The position numbers were made by a program, and so were the translations under genes. DNA of 64,000 nt from Albifimbria verrucaria (Eukaryota; Ascomycota; Sordariomycetes; Hypocreales; Stachybotryaceae): positions 2,170,001-2,234,000 of the forward strand of contig JAHREC010000049.1 of assembly GCA_020081605.1 (NCBI GenBank), in the 5' to 3' direction. Shown here piece by piece: positions 36,801 to 48,793 of the stretch. The first letter of the stretch is position 1; every line of letters starts with the position of its first letter. The notes beneath the pieces were generated by a model. That model did not search any database. It saw only the letters and a list, made by a program, of their open reading frames with translations, and had not been told where the DNA came from.

Positions 36801-38790
36801 GACTGTCTATTTGGTTCCCATGAGAGCAAATCCATGATTGAAGCTGGTTGGGATGGAAAGGCAAACCGTATTGCCTACCACCGGTACCCTAATCTGCCTA
36901 AAGTACTCGTGAACCTTCTGAAGTCGGGGCATCAGACTATCGGCTTGACATCCGCAGGTTCTTCCGCTGCGGAGTCCGTGTTCCCTGCCCTCGATATTAT
37001 CCGCCGTGCTGGACCTCCTGACCTGCTGCGAGACGAACTGCAGGTCAATGTGGCCAAGTACCTGGCCAGCCCTGTATGGCATGTACGCGAGTTAGCAGCA
37101 AGAACTCTCTGCTCGTGTCTTTTGCACAATAACTGGTTCCTAACGATGCAGGATATCTATGAAGAAGCTTTGGCTGGAGGTGAGCGGCTCAACCAGAACC
37201 ACGTCCACGGAGTCCTGCTAGCATCCAAGTTTGCCTTGGAAAGACTCAATGAAGTAGCAGTGGCCTATCTCAAAGGTATAATGGACCCTAATTCGTTCTT
37301 TATATTTGTTCTAATTAGTCTCATAGCCGATCTTCCCAAGCTCGTCGACTTGTTATCCCAAAGTAGCATTGAAACCAAGTTCTCACACTGCCCTGAGGTT
37401 ATCGCCGCATATCTCGAGGTTGTCAACATGATCTGGGAATTCCAAAGATCACAATCGCAGCCACTTTCAAAGATACCCGTTTCCTACGACAGAAGCTCAG
37501 CGTCTGCCTTGCTGAAGATTCAGAAAACAGTCACTGGCATCATTTTAGCAAGCGAAGCTGACAAGCCCCTGGCTCAGCTGAAGGACCTGCTCCTTGCCCC
37601 AGGTATTGGAGGTGACACCCTAGCCGCCGCCCTAGAAGCACTTCCCAGGGTCTGGGCTGCATCGTCAGCATCAGATAACACTCTGGGGGCTCTGCCAGCT
37701 TTATGTAGACATCTGCCTTGTCACAGGCTTTACTGAGGCGCAGGTTGTGGCACTTCAAAACCTGGCGGACATCTTGGACAAACTCATCCTAGAGAACAAG
37801 TTTGATCTTGTCTCACCAACTGCTCTGACCGAGTTGTGGACAGGTCTACCTCTACGCCCTATGAACCCAGCTCTTTCAAATGCTATCATTAGAGTCTCTG
37901 GAGGCCTGCTTGCAATGCTGCGGCATCGTGACGGCGTGCCCACTGAAGGCATCACAGCTTGGGGCTTGATGATAGCTGATGCCGGCCTGGACGATAAGGT
38001 GAGTGTCACATTGTGACTCTTATTTCTCTGGGCGCTGAACTAACTCGATTTATAGGGCTTCGATACCCGCTTTGCTGCCATTGAGTCCCTGGGTTCCGTC
38101 TTAGCGGCGGTCAAGTCATCATGCTCTACTGAAGAATACCTCCCTGCCCTCCTGGCCCTCTACGACGCCCTCAACGACGATGATGACGAGGTTCGCGATA
38201 CGGCTTCCACGGCGGCTGGCCATATACTCGGACAAGCTCTGGTCCCCAACGAGGCCACTACCCGTCTTCTGCAATGGCTAGGCGAGAAATTCGGCAACAA
38301 TGCTACCTTCAGAGCCGTTGTCGTTGGTCGTATCGTCGGCCAGAACAGTTTTTCTGCACTAAGCAAGCCCTGGGAAGCTGCCAAGGAGCAGATTTCCCGG
38401 GCTCAGCAGTTTGACAGTTCTCTTTTCATGGTAGAGGAACAGAACCTTTTCGTGGATGAGGTTCGCGAGACGTATCGCTGGATATCCGTCTTCAACATGA
38501 TTAGTTGGGACGGTCAGGACAGTTCGCTCACGATGCTGGACAGCTGGGTGAGGAGTGGCCTTGGCGAGATGCGCCAGCTCATCCAGAAGGAAGACGGCCC
38601 TCTTGGGTGGGCATCTCGCCCAGATGTCTTTGCAATCTGCGCGCGGGTCGTGCATGCTGCTGCTGCACTGAAGCAGGGCTACGCTTCAGAAAACTTGAGC
38701 AATGATATCAAGGGTCTACACGAGATTCTCAGCTCGAAGGAGCATCACACATCACTTCTACTGGTAGGACCTCTACTTGAGAGCAATTAA
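33876..38790 (+). CDS. trm732: THADA/Trm732-family protein (DUF2428)
   Basis: Large helical-repeat protein homologous to yeast Trm732 and human THADA. Trm732 partners the methyltransferase Trm7 for 2'-O-methylation of position 32 in tRNAs. Six exons: 33876-33982, 34031-34862, 34920-36150, 36206-37275, 37327-37998 and 38056-38790. The total is about 1550 aa. The DUF2428 core is clear around the fourth exon: DTKSLLSYSFRAIHES, then FKRIGNLSFTQLASLRHRG, TTVAATFAACC and later EIWAIRNCGLIFLRSLIDC. Four single-base losses fit the G/C-run pattern (34700-34703, 35034-35035, 35048-35050, 35185-35187). A fifth shift between about 37650 and 37681 needs one base removed or two added. Continuous homology-like sequence on both sides supports one intact gene. 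Convergent with the DUF3074 gene, 186 bp apart. Confidence 0.85.
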
Positions 38791-38976
38791 GTCTAGATAA
38801 GTAAAATAGAATTGTCTTCTCAAATTCTCCTGCGCATACATAAACCCCTGCTATGCAAACTCCACTCAAAACGCCTTGCTATGAACGTGTAACATGAAAC
38901 TTCAACGCTGCAATCGTGATACGTAATGCCATTTCGAATAGTGTTACAAAGAGCCGTAACCCCACGAGACCGCCTC

Positions 38977-41027
38977 CTAGGACGTGGTGGGAGACGCAAC
39001 ACCGCTCTTAAGGCCCGGCTCTTGAGATGACGAGGAATCGGATCGTTCCAGACCACCGAGTCGACCTAGCTTTGCGGCTAGCTGTGTGTTCTGAGCTTGC
39101 AATTCGCCAATCTGGGTTTGGAGAAGCTGCAACTGTTTCTGGGCATAGTCTCTCTCGGCTCTCGTTTTCTCCAACTCGAGTGAAAGTTTGGACTTTTCCT
39201 CCCGCTCGGCGGCCTTGCGTCTCTTCTCTTCGGCTTTGCGCTGTTCATGTTCCCGCTTCTCCTCGAGTCTCTTGATCTCTCTCTTATACTTGGCCTCTTG
39301 CTTCGCAATCTCCTTCTCGTGTTTCTCTCGTGCTTTGGCCTGCGCCGCAGCGTCCTTTGACTCTCCTCCTGACGCTTTTGCGCCATTCGCTCTTGCATTT
39401 TGGCAACTTTTTCATCAATCTTTCTACGGCGTTCTTGAATCTTCCTGAGCTCCCTCTCGTGCGGTTGAGCCAACTGAGACTTAGATTCATCAGATCGACT
39501 GCCAGCAAGGCTGTCTTGACTCATTTCATCAGCGTCTCGGTTTTCAAGCGCCGAGGTGAAGCTGTGAAGGGATGATAGCTCGCTGGAAGAGTCCTGCTCT
39601 TCCAGTGTCTCCTTCTCATCGACTTTTTCGTCCTCTCCTTGGGTAGATGACGATTCGGGCGAGCTTCCTTGGCTAACAAAGGTTCCCTCGGGGCTAACAA
39701 GCTGGCGACGCAACCCGGTGGCAACAGAAGTGGCAGCACCAAAGACTCCTGTTATCATTCCGTAGAGGCCACTGTAATAAGATGAGCCGTCATTTTGATA
39801 CTGTGTCTCTTCGACTTCATCGTCTTGGGGAATGGGTTCTTGTGTGGAAGGTTGTGTGTTATGCCGAGGTGGGAGGGCCGGCGCTTCAGTGGGCTCTTCT
39901 GGTGCTGTGGATTCGGATCTTGATGGTGGATTGTCGATCTCTGGTTTGTGGTCTACGCTGAGGTCCTCAATAGTCTTGGACTTGATCCAGTCAAGAAACT
40001 TGCCAGCATCCCCAATGATACCCGGAGGAGTTCCCTCTCAATCATGAAGCGTGGTACACTACCACCAGGGTCGCTTCGGGTGACCATGAGCCACTCGATG
40101 GCTACTGTAGCATCCCGAGGTAGTTTCGTCTGGTCCTTCACGTTGCTTTGTTCTTTGTTGTGGTCACGCGCTAGGTCTGCCGATGAGGCTGATCTCTTGG
40201 CAGAGGTTGTATCAATGAGAATCTCCTGATGATCTCAACAGATTCGTACTGGCCGCGTATGATGCCCTGCCTAGGTGGGGTATCAGGGTGATTGCAGGGC
40301 TTAGATACAATCATGAACTGCCTCAATGACTGCGAGTCGTCGGTGGTCTTGTGGGAGAAATCAGAGGTTAGGAGTAAAGTAATGAAGTCTCTGGGGACGT
40401 AGGGCCGGGAAACTGCGCGGAAAGCTGAAACACTGCATGTGTATGTTAGCTATGAAACTTATACCAAGGTAAGGGACCAAAAGAGAGTAAATTACCATCA
40501 AGCTGCCCAACGTTTTCCACAGGGTAATGCTCAACCCTTCTGTCGGCGCCGATGCCGCGAATGTTGCCACTCCCAGGGGCTCCTTGACTTGCATAGACTC
40601 ATAGAACTCCCTTTGGAGACCCAACTTCCACTTGTCAAAATCCAAACCCTCGTGGGTGCTGCGGCGTGCAAACCAGGCACCCTTGCCGTCCTTTGCGGAG
40701 AGTTTGTAGACGTTGATGCCGAGCGGATTCTCGCGCGGGTTGACCTTGACCTCCTTCCACTCCTTGCGCAGTTGAGCTGCTTGAGCGACGGCCTCCTGGG
40801 AGGGTCGCAGGGCGAGTGAAGCCTTGAGGTCGACGACGTCAACCGCCGAGTCTGTCTTGGCACGAGCTCGTCCGGGGAGTCGGTTTGGGACTGGCGGGAG
40901 GGATGGATTCTATAACGGTCTGGGCGTCGGCGAAGGTGTTATCGAGGAACTGCTTCAGGTTGTCTTGGGGCACCTTGTCCCAGTCTATGGGGCCAAGGGC
41001 CTTGAACACGTCGTGGTGGTGTGGCAT
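38977..41027 (-). CDS. DUF3074 (START-like) domain protein with coiled coil
   Basis: Fungal protein of about 665 aa with an N-terminal DUF3074 domain, a START-like putative lipid-binding fold. It starts at 41027 (MPHHHDVFKALGPIDWDKVP). Domain signatures are GAWFARRSTHEGLDFDKW, GNIRGIGADRRVEHYPVE, REILIDTTSAKRS and TVAIEWLMVTRSDPGGSVP. A disordered acidic linker and then a long charged coiled coil rich in E/K/R/Q follow (about residues 480-640), ending GLKSGVASPTTS. One intron lies at about 40440-40495. Six frame breaks, nearly all G/C-run losses, occur near 40874-40877, 40576-40579, 40407-40409, 40225-40226, 40033-40035 and 39362-39367. Each was located by reading conserved sequence across a frame switch. 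Function is unknown; membrane-lipid association is a guess from the fold. Confidence 0.75.
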
Positions 41028-41948
41028 GGTTGGTAAAGTAAGACCTCATCCAGAGGGTGTATCGTTGAAGGATGTCTGGGACTTCACGTTCGTTCAGGAA
41101 GGGAGCAAAGGGATTATACAGGCCAGGCTCGTGGGCAGGACAAGGGCAATATACAAGGAGCCTCGGCTGACGCTTACATATCCAACAAAGAATTGCAGGA
41201 TCGAGCCCTGGAGAAAGTCGACGACGTCGCGGCTCCACCGGCAACATTGAGTTGGGAAGCCAGAGGCGTGGGGTACGTCACTGACGTCAGCGGGTTTAGC
41301 AGGTTACAGGTAGCAGGTAGCAGGTATCAGCTAACGGCTAACAGCTAGCAGGAGCCCTGGGGCCCTGTTGCCCTGGAGGATCTGCGCTAGTAAACGCGGA
41401 TAAGCGAGGGGTCCGGCGGCATGCGAGGTGGTTGGCCAATACGCGTATCTCCCTTCCCCTAACGTTTGTGCGAGTATTTCCTCAGCTTCAGCTTCAGCTC
41501 CTACTCCACCTCCTTGGTTTACCGTCCCTACCCTATACTGCATATGCCCACCATCAAAGACATAACCCATTTCTGAGGGTAATTGAGGAATAGTGAAATT
41601 ACCATGCAGTGCCAAATACGAATTATAGTACGCATTTCTCTATATATTACTTATAACATAGTCCCCTGGTCGGTCATGCTTGGTCCACCATCCCTCTTCC
41701 TCCCACTCTATGGGTCTTTTTATTTGGGGATGGCTTCAATAACCTCGTCTTATATGTATACTGCCTATTTACTACACCAACCCAAGTTCAACTTATCCGC
41801 CTATCCACCACAACTCGCTTCAAAAGAAAGAGAATGGATGCTCGTGGGTATCCTACAGAGAAACAACACTCTATCATATATAGGCAAAAGGCATTCGCTT
41901 GACTCCCCTTCCCCAGTTTCGTTATACCAGCCCCACATCACGCGACAC
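41028..41948. other. Spacer between DUF3074 gene and the BAR-PH-VASt gene
   Basis: About 920 bp between two minus-strand genes: promoter of the DUF3074 gene and 3' flank of the upstream large gene. It contains a CRE-type palindrome (41282-41289) and an AGGTAGC/GCTAAC short repeat cluster (about 41302-41352). No gene recognised. Confidence 0.55.
41282..41289. promoter_or_regulatory. CRE-like palindrome TGACGTCA
   Basis: Full 8-bp CRE/bZIP consensus about 255 bp upstream of the DUF3074 start (41027, minus strand). The same octamer occurs at 62396-62403 between the EST1-like and ZNF511-like genes. Binding by an ATF/CREB-type factor is inferred from the motif alone. Confidence 0.4.
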
Positions 41949-44900
41949 TCACATCCCCGTTAGTTTCGCGTCCCTCTCAACCACATCCCTGTAATCGCTC
42001 CGACAGCTCCCGCAATGGCCGTCCCTCCATTCCTCCAAAGCCTTCCTCCGCTCCGGTGACATCCACTCCGCGGTGGCAGGCTGACCACCTTTCTTCCGCT
42101 GCCCAGCAGCAGGTTTCTTGGACTGCGCCGAAGCGTCTGACCGTAGGATCGAGTCGAGGTCGTCGCATAGCGACTTCTCCTGCGTCAGCCAGTTCTCCCA
42201 CTCGGATTGCAGCACCTCTCGCTCTACACTATTCACCACCCTCATAGCAACGAGGAGATCATGTCGGTATGAGCCCAACCGCTGCCGGGTCCTGCGCAAA
42301 CGTCGCGCTGTAGCCCGGCTTGCCGACGACGCCATGCTCGAGCCGGCCTCCTCCCATGGTGCATCCATGTCGGTAGTATCCAGTAGCTCCTTGAAAGTCG
42401 CGAAGCACGTGCTGTTCTGTGGGTAAGCGAGTTGATGGTGTGCAGGATTCGATGCATCGGCAATGTCCGCAATGTAGATGGCCCTGCTCATCATTATGTT
42501 CGGTTGAACTCCAATGTGTCGCATGAAGCCTGCTGCGCGTCTCTCCTTCCACCATGTCGATGTCTCCGTAGATGTAAGGAGGATGTTGGTAAGAGCGCTG
42601 AAGCACAGCACCAAGATGAGTATTCGCTGCGCGCTGATCACTGCAAAGAGCTTGCGCAGTGCGGCGAGCGCCCACATAATTAGTGACGACACTGCACTTT
42701 CGCCTAGAGACCGGGCCGTCTCAAATAGCATAGCGGTTAGCGTCCGTGGCTTGATTGCCTGTTTCTTACGTGAATCTGTCGCTGCTGGCGAGAAGACAAC
42801 CACTTGGGTCTGTTGACCAACGTGGCCGTACGCCTGGATCGCTCTGGTCGTACGGCTGCGTGTTCCCAGCTTTCGAACCTGATCCGTTGCAAGTTCCGCG
42901 AGCTCCTCAGCATCACTCGTAGCGTCCCGCAGAGCCTGTCGCTCAACGAGATTCTTCGAAAGAGCAGGAGACTTTGACCAATCAATCCTGACATATACGG
43001 CAAGCTTGCACTTCGACTTGGCCACGTGTGTGATGACGATCTTGGTGATTATCTTGAAGAACTGCGAATGTGGTAGATGCCACGCTGTCTTGGTGTGAGT
43101 GGCGACGTACATGACATGTTCATTGAATATGTCAATTGTCTGAAGGTCTTGAACGTTGGCAGTCTTCGATCGACCAAGCATGTCCACATAGTCCACTTTG
43201 AACTGGAACTCCCTTCGCATCTGGCCCTGCTCCATCTGAGTCCATGGACCCTGGGCAATTTGCTGAGCCCTACGCTCAAAGTAGAGCTTCGGGAAAACGA
43301 AACTTTTGTCGCCAAACAATACATGAAAGCATGCCTTTGCGCTAATTTCGAATGTTCTTTCAGCTGCGGCCTCAGGCATGTCGTCTGGTTCGTAAATGAC
43401 AGTCTGTGTAGGTAGGTGAAGCTTAGGAGAGGCCTGCTGCCTTGACTGAGATTGTTTGAATCGCGAACCAATTTCGAGAAGCTGTTGTTTCACAGGCTTG
43501 CCAGATACCGTTCCATCGTCAACAGGAGTGTTGGATGATACTTCTTCCCAACTTTCAGCACTAGGGCTTGGCTTGTCAGAGTCCTCCTTCTCCATATTGA
43601 GCATTGCTGAAATAAGACCTGATGTCTCCATGGGCTCCTCAGCTTGGAGATTGTCAATAAGCAGGTTGAGACGTGTCTGAAGCAGATGCACGTCATCCAA
43701 GAAGATCTTAAGTACAATCCTTGTATATCCTGTATCGTTGGAGTCTTGCCCCAAGTGGAGGAAAATGAAGTCGCAGTCACGCCCAGGGGCCATAATGAGC
43801 TCGGTGATAATGTCTAGGTTGATTCGATACGCTGTGACCAAACCCATCTGTTGACCGTAAAAGTACAGATTCTCAGGTGTGGCATATACCCGCCCATCGC
43901 CGACGAGTGGTGCCGAATCTGTGTTGCGCTCGCTGGAGCTTGAATACGACGCACGGAATACGAGCACAAGCTTTTCGCCAATTGGAACATTTGGAAAGAG
44001 CAGCCGGAATTGAGCTAGCTGGGCTCGAAGCTCTGGTGGGTAGTTGGAGGGAAGAGACTCGTTACTCTGGTTACCCTGCCCGGGCTGACCCATGGGAGTT
44101 CCTGGACCGCTGGCTACGACGACACCGATCGGGTCATCGTCGTCCAACCTGGGCAGAACGGGCTCCTCGATAACGTTGACAGCTGCCCAGATATTACTTC
44201 CCCAGTAGTTAGCTACTACTGACGCTGGAAGTTTTGTGCTGTCGGTTACTGGAGGTCGTTCTGCAATGGCGAAAACAGCATGTCGGGTTAGAGGTGTGCT
44301 GGTAGGTGGTCTAGCGAGAGTAAGGGGAGCGAGAGTGCCGGGATGGCTGTCAACGGACGGTAGCATGTTCGCTGTTCGCTTAGAACTGTTAGGAGATAGC
44401 GACTGGTTCGGGTTGACTGGCAGCAAGTTGTGGCTAGCAGAAATCAGGCTGGCAATACCACCGGTAGGAGCAGTAGGATTGGCTAATGTAGCCTCAACGC
44501 CAGAGCCGAATGCAGCTTTACGGTGAAGATCGAGCTTCTGGATGATCCTCGCCGCATGTTCTCTACTGCTCTCGCCCTCCTCTCGAACGAGGTCGCGTCC
44601 CAAATCGCGCCCCAATGCTGTGATAGACCGACGTGAAAGGCTACCTCCTCCACTGACGTCGAAGCTGTGCCTAGTAGAGAGGTTGCCGTCGGCTGCAGGC
44701 ACAGGGAGGGTACCAGAGCGATCGAAGTTATGCCCAGCTTCGTCCACAACGCCAGCCTGTGCGTCCAACAACTTTGCAGAGAATTCAGGGATGGGCGGAG
44801 GCGTGATGGCGAAGGCAGGATCTACTCCGCCAGGCAACGCCTTAGTGTCCTGGCTCATGCTGGCCTCCAGGGCCTTTTTCTTGCTGACCTCGAAAACCTC

Positions 44901-46084
44901 CAACCACTCAGTGAGCTCTCTTTGAGTCTCGGCTTGGAGCATGATCGTCTGGCTTTTTGTCTTGACTTCGAAGCAGAAGCGTCTGTCATCCCCGACCGCG
45001 GGCCTCACATTGCAGAGTAGGACTCCAATCTCGTCTCCCTGCATGACGCCCAGAGAACCATTGACTAGCCATCCAAAAACACCGTTACGGCAGTAATACC
45101 ATCTCCGAACCCAGTTCTGCCTGACGGGCTTGCCAGACAAGACTCGCACAAAAAGCCAGCCTTGCTTCTCAGAAATGACGGCCTTACCGTCCTGGGGCTG
45201 ATGGTTGACGGGCCCGCGAGAGCCGATGAAGGGCACGGTTGATGTGCTGTAGTCGTCCAGCTCACGCGACGGCTTGAACTCCTCAAAGGTAATATCGCCC
45301 AAGTGCCGCCTTGCCGTTTGTAGCTCCCGTCGAAAGATGCCTTCCGAAAGCTCCATCTCCTTGGCCCAGCCTCGAATACGATCGATCTCCTGATCCCACC
45401 GTGTCGCATTTGTCACCGCATCACGGCCACGCTTCATCTCCCTCCAGAAATCACTACATATCTTGACGAGAAGCTTGTCCAGCGTAAAGCGCAACTGCGG
45501 GGCGAGCTGGCAGTAATCCATCGATGTCTGAATGTAGGTCTTTCGGTTCTCGTAGACGGAGAATGCGTCCTCGCGGAGGGCAGAAGGCTCCTTTGTCTTT
45601 GACTGACTGAGGTATCGGGACAGAGTCGTGTCGTAGGCCCGTTGGGATTGTTCGAGGGCTCTGCGGACATCCTTGAAATTGCGCAGCTCCGCACCGAGGA
45701 ATGTGCGAATGGGATCCAGAACCAGGCCGTCCATCTTCTTCATGCTGCTCAACAGTTGCATCAGGCATTCGCGCGATCCATCGCCGACTCTCTTCAATGC
45801 CAGAAACGTGTAATCGGTCTCGATAACGCCATCGGCCGCAGAGGGAATCGTCTTGGAGAGATAGGTGCTAACAGTCTCCTCGAGCGCAAGGATGTCATGC
45901 ACGAGCTTGGCCGTGGAGGAGACGTAGCCGTTGAGCCATTTCTCTATGGAATCGACTTGATCTGCAAAATGACTGGCAGAGGCGCGGAAGGTCAGGGAAT
46001 CTAGAGCCGCTTCGTTGAGGGCCACGGGAATGGCATGGTTGATGGGAGGCGCGGGCGCTTCCGCCTTGGGCGGGATTTGGACAT
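41949..46084 (-). CDS. BAR-PH-GRAM-VASt lipid-transfer protein (Sip3/Lam1/3 type)
   Basis: About 1378 aa, intronless, resembling yeast Sip3/Lam3 and Ysp1/Lam1. This group is anchored in the ER and moves sterol at ER-plasma membrane contact sites. Domains in order: BAR-like helical region (about 20-270), PH domain (about 310-415; GWLFVRVLSGKPVRQNWVRR, then RRFCFEVKT), Ser/Pro-rich linker, GRAM-like region (about 690-800; FPNVPIGEKLVLVFRASY, GRVYATPENLYFYG) and VASt domain (about 935-1100; FPKLYFERRAQQ). A hydrophobic segment lies near 1180-1200 (AQRILILVLCFSALTNILL), followed by a basic tail. The long open frame starts at a GTG. In-frame coding-like sequence continues upstream (PPKAEAPAPPINHAIPV) to ATG 46084 if one base is added to the run 46079-46080. 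I prefer that start. Sterol binding is family knowledge, not shown. Confidence 0.85.
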
Positions 46085-47165
46085 TGCGTAGTGGACGTGT
46101 TGTTTCGTGCCTTCAGCTACATTTGTGAGAGTCGCCGGCCCAAGGTCACCCCTCGTATTGAGCCTATTGAATGAATAAGAATTCTCACGGCGCCCGGTTC
46201 GAGGTGGACTTGGGGTACGGATGTAGGGTGTTTGTTAGATGAGACATGGGGATGGGATCCATGATGGGGAGCTCATTAGTGGCGGTGCTGACGTCGTTCC
46301 ACACCAGTCCCTGAACTAGGTAGGTTAGTAGGTAGACAGATACGCGCATTCGGTTAATAGGCTAACGCACCCCATATTCTTCTGAGACAATCCATCAAGG
46401 AAAACAATACACATGTACGTACAATGGCCAGGCAAGCCGCATAACTTTTACATTGGCCGATTTGAACAATCCATTCTAAATACCTTGCACATCTGGCAGC
46501 ACTTTGATTGCATTTCCACGGCAGAACCCTCACCTTGCTGTTGCACGTGAACTAAGCAAACTGTTTGTCAAACAACTACTTGAAAGTCAATGTCACGTAC
46601 ACAACCATGCACACGCTCCCTTCGTATGTTGAAAATACAGCGACTCTTCATTTTTTTATTCATTTTTAATTCTTTTTGTTTTACTCATCATCATTTTTCA
46701 CAGATTGATGCATGCTTACTAGCCTCGGAGTCGTTGGAAATTCGACAACCCCCGTGGGTTCTTGTCCCACTTCGTAGGCGTTGGGCCTGCCAAATCGTGG
46801 ATATCATCACTTCCGAAAACCCTCACTGCCTTGCGCCACTCTTCTCTCAGACTCGCGGTGGCGCCTGTGTCGTGTTAGCAAATCGATGCGCGGATAATCC
46901 ACGTGCGTTGAGGAGTGCATTACCTCCAATCTTCCTGATCACTGAACTCAAGTGGCCGTCATCATTGTGCGAAGTGGGCTTGGTCGCGGAGCCTGCTCGC
47001 TGTTCGAGGTGGTCGTGGTCCCCAACCTCCTCGTCAGGCGCTTTTGAGCGAACGAAACGGGCGCGGCATCGCTTGACCTCGGCGCCTCAGGGCGCGAGCT
47101 GTCCACGCTGTCTTGGGACGGTGTAACTTGAGTCGGCCCTCGCTATCAACGAGGGAATCGGCTGG
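46085..47165. other. Spacer between eRF1 3' end and the BAR-PH-VASt gene promoter
   Basis: About 1.1 kb between two minus-strand genes. A T-rich stretch at about 46645-46695 stands out. A 178-codon plus-strand frame (46590-47126) has a hydrophobic start but no family features, and I do not call it. No RNA gene seen. Confidence 0.5.
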
Positions 47166-48793
47166 TCAATCTGATCGTTGTTAGTATGACACGTCCAAGG
47201 GTTCGAAGTCGAGGTATCTAGTCTTACCGTCGTAGTACTCATCATCGTCATCCACCTCAGCCAACTGCTCAAAGTTGACCTTGTAACGGAGAATGCCACC
47301 AATACCACCGAATCCCTTGACGAACTGGTTGCCCTCGGTGGATCGATCCGACACGAATTCCAGAGCGGTACCGAAATCCTTGTAGTGCTCAGCGATCCAC
47401 TCCAGGAAAGATTCCTGGGTGATGATCTCCATCTCCTGGCCGGTTGACTTGTCCAAGAACTGTTCACGGTTCTGCTCCTGCAGCTTGGTGGTATGGAGAA
47501 TAATGTCGGCTCCCTCGCTGTCTCTCAAAGTCCATCGGGTAATTTCCAGGTTCTCAAAGACAATGAGAGTCTCGACAGCACCCAGCTCCAGAGCCTTGAG
47601 AGTGTCCTCGATACCGTAGCAGACTCTGCCGGTGTCCTGGCCAATCTCTTCGAAGTACTTGCCGATGAGCTTCTTCTCTTGGATGAACTTGACGTTGCCA
47701 AGCGTCTCGGCAGACAACTCGATGGCCTGGTTGAAACCGTTCTCACCACCGTAGGAGACGTCCACAACCTTGATGACCTTGGTCTGCAGACGGTTGTCGA
47801 ACATGTCGGAGGCGTTCAGGTCGTTCTTGAAATCGGCGGAACCAGCAAGAATGATACCAGCGACGTTGACCTTGTCATTGGTGATGAAGTTCTGCACAGC
47901 CAACTCGGCGACCTTGCGCACGTAGTTGTGACGCTTCTCGTCACGGAGACGAGCGAAACGCAGAGCTGACTGACCACCACGACCGTGCTTCTTGGGAAGA
48001 TCGACCGAGAACTTGTGGACAACCTCACGGGTGTTTCCGCTAAGGGTTCCGAACAGAGCACCGTTACCGTCCATGATGATGAAGCCGAACTTCTGGTCGG
48101 ACTCGAGCAGCTCTGCCAGGGCCTCGGTATGGAATTTGTTGTCGCACAGGTAGAGCGAGGTGTTGATGGGCTTGAAGGGCTCAAAATCGATGTTGACCTT
48201 CCTCTCCTTGCCTTCGGAGGTCAAGATTTCACCACAGTAGACAACGAGACCATTCAGGGGACCTTGTTGTAGAGCTTGAGACGCTGCTGGGTTGAAGTAA
48301 TAGCGGACAAGACGGACTGTCGGTTGACACGAGATTTGATGTTCGACGCGGTACCCTGTAAGTCCATCGTGAGCCCTCGCTCTTCGCGTGAGTAACGATC
48401 ATGCTCGGGAGTTTCTTACGTATTCTTCAGCCAACATCTTGGCGATTCGGGAGACCTGATCCTTGGGAGCTGCAGGGGTTGTCAGCGTTGCCACGCCACA
48501 AGAGCGATCAGGAGGGCGACTCACGGATGATCAAAGAAATCATGGAAGTGCCATTTCCTCTGGCGGCCTCAAGACGCTTGATCAGCTTCTTGACCTTCCA
48601 GATCTCAATCTGCCATGGGGTTAGCCGGTCTGTCGGTGCTGGTCGTGACTCCTCCCGCGATGCTCGCTGTGCCTGACGCGGGGCAACAAAGGAGAGGGGC
48701 ACTGCGAGAAAAAACACAACCCGCAGATGGTGAAAAGTCACGCTACAGGAGACTCACGTTCTTCTCAGCCTCGCTGGCCTGGGGGTCGCTCAT
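47166..48793 (-). CDS. sup45: Eukaryotic peptide chain release factor 1 (eRF1)
   Basis: Recognises all three stop codons in the ribosomal A site and triggers peptide release with eRF3. Exons on the minus strand: 48793-48758, 48609-48525, 48469-48420, 48355-47228 and a proposed final exon 47170-47166. Motifs: [17 protein letters not shown], the codon-reading [14 protein letters not shown], the catalytic [18 protein letters not shown] with GGQ, and C-terminal [16 protein letters not shown]. One base is lost in the G run 48257-48260 (coding GTCCCCTG, expected GTCCCCCTG). The protein end is set by an intron with a GTAAGA donor and a perfect TACTAAC branch site, giving the 5-nt last exon and the ending DEYYDD. 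If the intron is retained, the frame ends about 16 residues later, at 47184-47186. Length 434 aa fits the family. Confidence 0.93.

Noticed and set aside
46590..47126. 178-codon plus-strand frame with a hydrophobic beginning
   Set aside because: It lies antisense in the spacer downstream of eRF1, has T-run-derived Phe/Ile content and no recognisable domain.
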